The notes under the pieces are model-generated. The model saw only the letters and a program-made list of their open reading frames with translations. It was not told the DNA's origin and did not search any database. From the NCBI GenBank assembly GCA_036351435.1, contig JAZBPA010000168.1, positions 1 through 20,011 of the forward strand: 20,011 nucleotides of DNA, written 5' to 3'. Within the stretch, counting starts at the first letter, position 1. Every line of letters begins with the position of its first letter. Positions 14,719 through 20,011 of this stretch are shown here, piece by piece. Source of the stretch: JAAUQA01 sp036351435. Lineage in GTDB: Bacteria; Pseudomonadota; Gammaproteobacteria; Competibacterales; Competibacteraceae. The position numbers and the translations under genes are program-made.

Positions 14719-15698
14719 GAAGCGGCTAGTGAGGCAGGCTGTGGCGCGATGCCCTTAATGAATTCCATACCGTTTCGCAGTGCGACCAATTCGGCCAAAA
14801 TCGACAAGGCGATTTCGGGCGGCGTGCGGCTACCGATGGGTAAACCCACCGGCCCGTGAAGTCGGTCGATCTGTGCTTGGGTGAGGTCCAACTGGAGTAG
14901 GCGCTTGCGGCGTTTAGCATTATTCAACTTCGAACCGAGTGCGCCGATATAAAAGGCGTCGGACCGTAACGCTTCCATCAACGCCATATCGTCTAGCTTG
15001 GGATCGTGGGTCAAAGCGAGAATAGCCGTGCGTTGATCGGGGCTTAACTCCCGAACCACATCATCCGGCATCCCGGATAGCCAGTCCGCTTCTGCCCGTT
15101 CCCAAGATTGCCGGTACTCCTCACGCGGATCGCAGACGTACACCCGATAATCCAATGCCTGCGCCATCCGGGCTAGGTGCAAAGAAGTTTGACTCGCGCC
15201 GATAAGCAGCAAACGCCAGCGCGGCCCGAACAGTTGGATGAGGATATCGCCGTCGAGTCCGGGCCGAAGTCCCTTATCTGCCGCCTGGTAAATTGCCGCC
15301 CCGGTGCTGAGCTGTAACCGGCGCATGATCAATTCGCGTCGCTCCACTGCGGCGAGCAACGGCTCAAGCGCATCAGCCTGGCTGAGCGGTTCTACTACTA
15401 ATTGCAAAGTGCCGCCACAGGGTAACCCAAATTGACGGGCTTCTTCCGCCGTTACGCCGTATTTCATGACTTCGCAGCGGGTCGGAAAGTCATTGTGAAT
15501 GCGCCTGCCCAAATCGTCTTCGATACAGCCACCTGATACTGAACCACTAAGCCGCCCGTCATCAGCCATAGCGAGTAACGCACCGACCGGCCGTGGTGCG
15601 GAACCCCAAGTTTGTGCCACCGTCACCAATGCCACACGGCGCCCAGCTTGTAACCAGGCCACTGCATTACGCAATACCTCAATATCCATGCTATCCAT
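14715..15698 (-). CDS. xdhC: XdhC/CoxF family molybdoenzyme maturation factor
   Basis: This 327-residue protein belongs to the family that binds Moco, protects it and promotes its sulfuration before insertion into xanthine-dehydrogenase-type enzymes. An N-terminal XdhC/CoxI domain shows VAQTWGSAPRPVGA (28-41), SGSVSGGCIEDDL (51-63, Cys58) and GLPCGGTLQLVVEPL (91-105). A C-terminal Rossmann domain starts at LLLIGASQTS (162-171) and contains YIGALGSKLNNAKRR and GLPIGSRTPPEIALSI. ATG 15698 with AAGG eight bases before is preferred to an in-frame TTG at 15704 that would overlap the large-subunit stop. The order large subunit, xdhC, mocA fits stepwise cofactor maturation. Confidence 0.92.
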   Translation of the reverse strand: MDSMDIEVLRNAVAWLQAGRRVALVTVAQTWGSAPRPVGALLAMADDGRLSGSVSGGCIEDDLGRRIHNDFPTRCEVMKYGVTAEEARQFGLPCGGTLQLVVEPLSQADALEPLLAAVERRELIMRRLQLSTGAAIYQAADKGLRPGLDGDILIQLFGPRWRLLLIGASQTSLHLARMAQALDYRVYVCDPREEYRQSWERAEADWLSGMPDDVVRELSPDQRTAILALTHDPKLDDMALMEALRSDAFYIGALGSKLNNAKRRKRLLQLDLTQAQIDRLHGPVGLPIGSRTPPEIALSILAELVALRNGMEFIKGIAPQPASLAAS

Positions 15699-15700
15699 GT

Positions 15701-17881
15701 TCAAGCCTTGAGTTCGTTGGTATCAATCGGTAACCGCCGAATACGCTTACCGGTAGCAGCATACAAAGCATTGGCTACGGCAGGCGCGCAGGGTGGCACG
15801 CCCGGTTCACCGACCCCGGTGGGCACGGCTTCGCTTGGCATGATGTGGACCTCGACTTTGGGCATTTCATCGATTCGCAATAGCAAATAATCGTGAAAAT
15901 TACTTTGCTCAACGGCACCGTCTTTAAGCGTGATTCGGCTATGCAAGGCGGCGGTCAAGCCGAAGCCGATGCCGCCTTCCATCTGTGCCGTTATGACATC
16001 GGGATTGACCGCGATACCACAATCGACGGCGCAGACAATGCGGTCTACGCGGAACCGGCCATCCGGTTGCACGGTGACTTCAGCTACTTGTGCCACATAG
16101 GAATGAAAAGATTCATGTACGGCAATGCCTCTGCCCCGCCCGGCGGGTAACGGCGAACCCCAGTCGGCTTTTTCAGCGGCCAGTTCCAGCACGGCCAGAT
16201 GACGCGGATGTTCGGTCAGCAAAGCACGACGAAATTCGACCGGATCGCGCTTGGCGGCAACGGCAAGTTCGTCAATGAACACTTCGGTAGCAAATCCCGT
16301 GTGGGTATGTCCGACACTGCGCCACCATAGTACCGAAATCCCGACCCGGGTCGACAGCAACTCGATCCGTCTATGAGGAATGGCGTAGGGCAGATTAGAT
16401 GCTCCTTCCACCGAGGTGGCGTCGATATCGTCCTTGACCAACATGGCCTCGAACGGCGTGCCAGCTAAAATAGATTGGCCGACGATGCGGTGAAACCAGC
16501 CGATTGGTTGGCCCGATTCATCGAGTGAGGCGCTGAGGCGGTGCACGTATTGCGGTCGATAGTAACCACCTTTGATGTCATCTTCGCGAGCCCACATCAG
16601 CCGAATCGGTGCTTGCAAAGAGCGCGTCGCTTTAGCTACAGCTACGCCCTCAGCAATGTAATCCGAGGTTGGATTAGCATGTCGGCCGAAGCTGCCACCG
16701 GCGAACAAGGTGTGAACCCGCACTTGGTGAGGTTCCAGGCCGGCAATACTGGCAGCGACGGCTTGATCAAGAGTCTGTAATTGCGAGCCGGCCCAAATGT
16801 CGCAGCCGTCGTCCTGCAAGTTTACGACGCAGTTGAGCGGTTCCAGTGGAGCATGAGCGAGGTACGGGAATTCGAAAGAGGCGTCCAATTTGTGTACACC
16901 TTGCTCAAGTGCTTGATCGGCGTCCCCCTCTGCGGCAGCAACTAAGGCCGGCTTGTCAGCCCATTCATGGTATCGGTTAAATAATTCGTCGGTCGATATA
17001 GTTTCACCGCCTTCCCAGTCGATGGTAAGTGCGTCACGGCCTTTTTTAGCAGCCCAGAACCCTTCGGCGACTACCGCGATACCCTGCGGAATCTGCACCA
17101 CAGTTTTAACCCCGGGTACAGCTTTGGTTTGTTCGGCATCGAAGCTTTTCACTGCTGCACCAAAGCGCGGAGCGCGAGCCACCAGAGCGGTGAGCATGCC
17201 GGGTAGCGACCAGTCAATAGCAAAGCGGGCTTGGCCGGTACTTTTCTCCAAACTATCCTTGCGGGGCATGCTTTTGCCGATGATTTTCCAATCCTTGGGT
17301 GCTTTGAGATCGACCTCGACCGGTGGAGTCAGCGCAGCGGCTTTGGCGGTCAGTTCGCCGTAGCTGGCTTTGCGGTCGTTTTCGGAATCAATCACATAAC
17401 CGCTTTCAGCGCGTAGCGTATTGGCGTCTACTTCCCAATCAGCGGCAGCGGCAGCGATCAACATGACCCGCGCTGTAGCCCCTGCCCGGCGAAGCTGTTC
17501 CCAGGAGTTACCCATACTGGTGCTGCCACCGGTACCTTGTGCCGAACCGCCCCAAGCTAAGTTGCCGTATAACGCTAGATCAGCTGGAGCAGATTCGACC
17601 TTGATTTGTTGCCAATCCGCTTCCAGTTCCTCTGCTACCAACATCGGCAAACCGGTATACACCCCTTGTCCCATTTCCAGATGCTTGACCAACACCGTAA
17701 TCGTGTTGTCAGGCGTGATGCGCAAAAAGGCGTTGGGTGCGAACGTATCAGCGATTTCGCTGCTCGCCTGCGCCCGCCGCAGCATACCAGTGGGCAGATA
17801 AAAGCCCAGAGTCAGTCCGGTGCCCAACATGACACCGGTTTTCAGAAACGCCCGACGACCTGGATTGACGTTCGCGTTCAT
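15701..17881 (-). CDS. Molybdopterin-binding large subunit, IorB-like aldehyde/isoquinoline oxidoreductase
   Basis: This 726-residue Mo hydroxylase subunit is of the xanthine oxidase family, IorB (isoquinoline 1-oxidoreductase beta) group. A twin-arginine signal is present: GRRAFLKTG at 8-16, hydrophobic to about 30, cleavage near AQA at 39, so it should be exported folded. GQGVYTGLPMLVAEEL and GTGGSTSMGNSW lie near the first cofactor contacts, AGGSFGRHANP in the middle, and GVGEPG near the C-terminus with the catalytic Glu at 692. The substrate is unknown; homologues oxidise aldehydes or N-heterocycles. The frame extends to 17953, but ATG 17881 overlaps the small-subunit stop (ATGA) and places the Tat motif correctly. 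No FAD subunit or cytochrome c subunit is encoded beside it. Confidence 0.93.
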   Translation of the reverse strand: MNANVNPGRRAFLKTGVMLGTGLTLGFYLPTGMLRRAQASSEIADTFAPNAFLRITPDNTITVLVKHLEMGQGVYTGLPMLVAEELEADWQQIKVESAPADLALYGNLAWGGSAQGTGGSTSMGNSWEQLRRAGATARVMLIAAAAADWEVDANTLRAESGYVIDSENDRKASYGELTAKAAALTPPVEVDLKAPKDWKIIGKSMPRKDSLEKSTGQARFAIDWSLPGMLTALVARAPRFGAAVKSFDAEQTKAVPGVKTVVQIPQGIAVVAEGFWAAKKGRDALTIDWEGGETISTDELFNRYHEWADKPALVAAAEGDADQALEQGVHKLDASFEFPYLAHAPLEPLNCVVNLQDDGCDIWAGSQLQTLDQAVAASIAGLEPHQVRVHTLFAGGSFGRHANPTSDYIAEGVAVAKATRSLQAPIRLMWAREDDIKGGYYRPQYVHRLSASLDESGQPIGWFHRIVGQSILAGTPFEAMLVKDDIDATSVEGASNLPYAIPHRRIELLSTRVGISVLWWRSVGHTHTGFATEVFIDELAVAAKRDPVEFRRALLTEHPRHLAVLELAAEKADWGSPLPAGRGRGIAVHESFHSYVAQVAEVTVQPDGRFRVDRIVCAVDCGIAVNPDVITAQMEGGIGFGLTAALHSRITLKDGAVEQSNFHDYLLLRIDEMPKVEVHIMPSEAVPTGVGEPGVPPCAPAVANALYAATGKRIRRLPIDTNELKA

Positions 17882-18342
17882 AAGTTGGCCTCCAGCAAAT
17901 CGGCTGCACCGTGAATAGCAGCGCGGATGCGCACATAAGTTGCGCAACGACATAAATTGCCGGACATCGCAGTGTCGATATCGGCATCGCTCGGCTTTGA
18001 GTTACTGTTTAACAGGGCCAAGGCGCCCATGATTTGGCCGGACTGACAATACCCGCATTGCGGAACATTGAGTACCACCCAGGCTTGCTTGAGTGCCTCG
18101 AACGCCTGTCCGGTGGCTCCTTCTATGGTGGTGATTTGACTACCCGCTAGCGCGGAAACGGGAATCGAACAGGAGCGCACCGGATTGCCGTTAACGTCTA
18201 CGGTGCAGGCCCCACACAACGCCTGACCACAGCCGTACTTGGTGCCGGTTAGGCCCAGCGTGTCGCGCAACACCCACAACAACGGCGTATCGGGTGCTAC
18301 ATCGACCTCATGGAGCTGATTGTTGATCGTGAGAGAAATCAT
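17878..18342 (-). CDS. [2Fe-2S] small subunit, IorA-like
   Basis: This 154-residue electron-transfer subunit pairs with the large subunit. A plant-ferredoxin-type cluster is bound by Cys38, Cys43, Cys46 and Cys58 (GCGQALCGACTVDVNG). The second, all-alpha cluster uses Cys96, Cys99, Cys131 and Cys133 (CGYCQSGQ and NLCRCATY). Both clusters look complete. It lacks its own signal peptide and probably leaves the cell in complex with the Tat-tagged large subunit. An ATG at 18360 is also in frame, but the perfect GGAGGT at 18352-18357, nine bases before ATG 18342, decides for the shorter form. First gene of the four-gene operon. Confidence 0.93.
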   Translation of the reverse strand: MISLTINNQLHEVDVAPDTPLLWVLRDTLGLTGTKYGCGQALCGACTVDVNGNPVRSCSIPVSALAGSQITTIEGATGQAFEALKQAWVVLNVPQCGYCQSGQIMGALALLNSNSKPSDADIDTAMSGNLCRCATYVRIRAAIHGAADLLEANL

Positions 18343-18351
18343 GACAGGGGT

Positions 18352-18357
18352 GACCTC
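18352..18357 (-). promoter_or_regulatory. Strong ribosome binding site that decides the small-subunit start
   Basis: GGAGGT on the minus strand stands nine bases before ATG 18342. It would lie inside codons 2-3 if the upstream ATG at 18360 were used, so the upstream ATG is unlikely to be the start. Confidence 0.75.
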
Positions 18358-18435
18358 CATTCGGATTGGCCCAGAGCGAGCATTAAGGAGTCGAAAAGCA
18401 GCTTAAGCAAGTGTAGTTCAGCTTGACGAATTGAG

Positions 18436-18453
18436 TCATTACATTAGTAATGA
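18436..18453. promoter_or_regulatory. Perfect operator-like palindrome in the divergent promoter region
   Basis: TCATTAC, ATTA, GTAATGA form a perfect dyad of seven-base half-sites. The core has the T-N11-A shape (ATTAC-N4-GTAAT) common in LysR-type boxes, though MarR- or TetR-type factors are as possible. It lies just downstream of the predicted -10 of the molybdoenzyme operon. No regulator gene is in the window. Confidence 0.55.
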
Positions 18454-18466
18454 ACATATGCCGTGC

Positions 18467-18472
18467 ATTATA
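18467..18472 (-). promoter_or_regulatory. Predicted -10 box for the molybdoenzyme operon
   Basis: The minus strand reads TATAAT, a full consensus match, about 125 bp upstream of the small-subunit ATG. The -35 is poor, which would suit an activated promoter. On the opposite strand a perfect TTGACA lies at 18494-18499, without a convincing -10, and may serve the plus-strand gene. Confidence 0.4.
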
Positions 18473-18599
18473 GTCACCTAGGGTTGCGGTCAGTTGACAC
18501 ATGGCAGCGGCGATGTGAATGAACACAAGCATCTAAAAATAGGCATAATACGGGCATAATTTTTGATACCCAATTTCACTGAGCTAAAGATTGAAGATT

Positions 18600-19487
18600 A
18601 TGGATTTTAATCATCCTGTTGTGCAGAGCGTGTTACTCCCACTGATACTGGGGTTTGTTTTGACCGGTGCGTTACGATTGCTGTTGGGGCGTTATTGGGG
18701 CGCTCGAGTGGCCTGCGTATCAATCAGTCTGAGTCTGTTACTGGTGGTTTTATTGCTGCTGGGCTTGACTTGGCCGGCGAATACGGCAGTTCACAAACTA
18801 CCTTATCTGTTAACCGGCAGTGTGATTCTTGGTTTGCTGGTGGATTGGCAAGCCCAACAACGCAGTTTAAAGATCGCTGCCATGTTGCTTTGGCCTTTGT
18901 TGGTTTTAGGGTGGTTGGCGGCTGTTCGGTTACGAAATCCGGAACTTAGCTTGATAGTGGAATTAGCCGCCCTATCTTGCGCTTCCGTGCTGATTTTTTG
19001 GCGTCTGGAACGGGTGCGTGCTGATGTGCTAATACCGAGCAGCATGGTGCTCAGTGCGGCAATAGGGTTAGGTGCTGTCGCTGCACTCTCTGCCTCGTTA
19101 TCGTTGGGTCAATTGGCTTTTGCGCTAGCTGCTGCGGTTGGCGGCTTTATGCTATGGAACTGGCCCAAGCGACGCGACGAATTCGCCTACTCGGGAATCT
19201 TTGGCGCTGCCGGAGCGTTGTTGATTCTCACCGCATTAGTTTTGTTGTTAACGGACGCGAGACCTATCGCCCTGGCTGTGTTGGGACTGATCTTCTGCGC
19301 CGATTGGGTGAGCAATAAGCTCCCACCGGTGGAGGGTAAGCTTGGCTCGGCGCTGAAACCTATCTACCTGATCGGGGTGGCCGCGATTCCGATAGCATTG
19401 GCTGTCGTACTGACCATTTATGCTCCCCAAGAGGAGAGCCCCTACTACTCTAGTGGTGAACAGAAGATTGTAGTTCGGTTTGGGTAG
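18600..19487 (+). CDS. Multi-pass inner membrane protein, unknown function
   Basis: This 295-residue, very hydrophobic protein has about ten predicted membrane segments (roughly 9-29, 37-57, 66-82, 92-109, 117-134, 145-165, 170-188, 199-219, 222-236 and 255-275). Short charged loops (LERVRAD, WPKRRDEF) separate them, and a polar C-terminal tail from about 276 has two adjacent Tyr and Ser-Ser-Gly. I recognise no transporter or enzyme signature. ATG 18600 is preferred to TTG 18591; neither has a clear ribosome site. It is transcribed away from the molybdoenzyme operon across a 257-bp divergent region and is followed by the small gene 113 bp downstream. Confidence 0.82.
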   Translation: MDFNHPVVQSVLLPLILGFVLTGALRLLLGRYWGARVACVSISLSLLLVVLLLLGLTWPANTAVHKLPYLLTGSVILGLLVDWQAQQRSLKIAAMLLWPLLVLGWLAAVRLRNPELSLIVELAALSCASVLIFWRLERVRADVLIPSSMVLSAAIGLGAVAALSASLSLGQLAFALAAAVGGFMLWNWPKRRDEFAYSGIFGAAGALLILTALVLLLTDARPIALAVLGLIFCADWVSNKLPPVEGKLGSALKPIYLIGVAAIPIALAVVLTIYAPQEESPYYSSGEQKIVVRFG

Positions 19488-19600
19488 TTTGTTACTTCAG
19501 ATTATTTTAGCCGTCGCATCCAATCCTGTGCAGTGTGGCGTATTACTTGCTGATTCATCTTGCAACGAATGTTATTTCCTGTTGATTAGAGAGAATAGTC

Positions 19601-19960
19601 ATGAATACGCTACCTCCGACACGCTTCGTGGAAACCCATCTATCCCAGTGCGTGACAAATCAGGCGCTGCTTCATCAAAACCAGGTATTTCGTGGGACAG
19701 GGGGGGTAAGCCACGAAAACCGCTCGAGTGGCTTTGTGCCGGCGTTCCAGGACAGCCAAACCGGCACCGTTTATTTATCTCGTTTCGCCGATGGGCGGCC
19801 TGCGCCTATGCATTTACTAGAGGGGCTGCCTCAGAGCGTGGTCGTTGCGCGAAATGAGACTGGCAAAATCAACGCAATTAAGCCCTCTGTAGTTGCAGGC
19901 TTTGTGCGCTGCGGCCAGTTCTACACGCGCGAACAGGCAGCCGCTTCGGCCATGAATTAG
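19601..19960 (+). CDS. Small conserved-looking protein, function unknown
   Basis: This 119-residue protein starts at ATG 19601 after GAGAG at a good distance. The sequence from about 38 on is dense in conserved-type residues: HENRSSGFVPAF (38-49), TVYLSRFADGRPAPMHLLEGLP (57-78, with RFADGRPAP the core) and AGFVRCGQFYTREQAA (99-114). It reads like a compact uncharacterised proteobacterial domain, perhaps a beta-rich one, but I cannot name it. No signal peptide, membrane segment or catalytic motif. A hairpin follows nine bases after the stop. Confidence 0.72.
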   Translation: MNTLPPTRFVETHLSQCVTNQALLHQNQVFRGTGGVSHENRSSGFVPAFQDSQTGTVYLSRFADGRPAPMHLLEGLPQSVVVARNETGKINAIKPSVVAGFVRCGQFYTREQAAASAMN

Positions 19961-19968
19961 AGCCGTTT

Positions 19969-19984
19969 TGGCCCGGTCGGGCCA
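19969..19984 (+). terminator. G+C-rich hairpin after the last gene
   Basis: TGGCCC, loop GGTC, GGGCCA make a perfect six-base-pair stem directly after the stop of the small gene. The sequence behind it (TTGTGATCC) is only weakly T-rich, so termination strength is doubtful. Confidence 0.45.
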
Positions 19985-20011
19985 TTGTGATCCGAATACC
20001 ATCACCTCTTA

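Noticed and set aside
17882..17953. 24-residue N-terminal extension of the IorB-like subunit
   Set aside because: It would lie inside the small-subunit gene and push the twin-arginine motif away from the N-terminus; ATG 17881 overlaps the upstream stop in the usual way.
19480..19857. 125-codon plus-strand frame overlapping the small conserved gene
   Set aside because: Its first 40 codons fall in the intergenic gap, but the rest is a frame-shifted shadow of the better 19601-19960 gene, which has a ribosome site and a patterned product.

Overview
The window looks like chromosomal DNA of a proteobacterium, probably a gammaproteobacterium. Supporting this are a SlyD-type FKBP with a His-rich tail, a ModABC operon with TOBE-bearing ModC, an XdhC/MocA maturation pair and an MOFRL-type glycerate kinase. 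No rRNA or tRNA is visible, so the genus cannot be fixed. Most of the window has mid GC. The stretch from about 7305 to 11300 is visibly richer in A+T and carries accessory-looking genes.

Layout. The first 60 bases look like the end of a gene cut by the window edge. Positions 300-4140 are all on the minus strand: an OafA-type membrane acyltransferase, then modC, modB and modA (molybdate import, transcribed modA to modC). Next come an exported octad-repeat protein (4453-4842) and a possible 55-residue ORF upstream of it, which meets a plus-strand glycerate 2-kinase gene (5044-6315) start to start. A tyrosine recombinase gene (6312-7304, minus) ends against the kinase gene. It is followed by a 400-bp gene-free region dense in inverted repeats. 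The A+T-rich block then holds an adenylate-kinase-like gene with a zinc-type LID, a secreted protein with two 165-residue Ig-like repeats, an isoprenylcysteine-methyltransferase-like membrane protein and an unknown Cys-containing protein.

From 11302 to 14001 a minus-strand group runs slyD, then a MalK/UgpC-type ABC ATPase without permeases, then an APH-fold phosphotransferase. From 14164 to 18342 a tightly overlapped minus-strand operon encodes a two-subunit molybdenum hydroxylase (small [2Fe-2S] subunit, then Tat-exported IorB-type large subunit) followed by its maturation factors XdhC and MocA. A divergent promoter region with a perfect palindrome separates it from a plus-strand multi-TM protein gene and a short conserved-looking protein gene at the right end.

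How they fit. Molybdate uptake (modABC) and the MocA/XdhC/Ior-like operon cover import, cofactor cytidylylation, sulfuration and one consuming enzyme. The recombinase beside the A+T-rich block suggests an acquired segment, but no att repeats bounding it were found. I saw no CRISPR array, prophage structural genes, IS transposase or obvious defence system. The oddest DNA is the repeat-rich region at 7305-7707.
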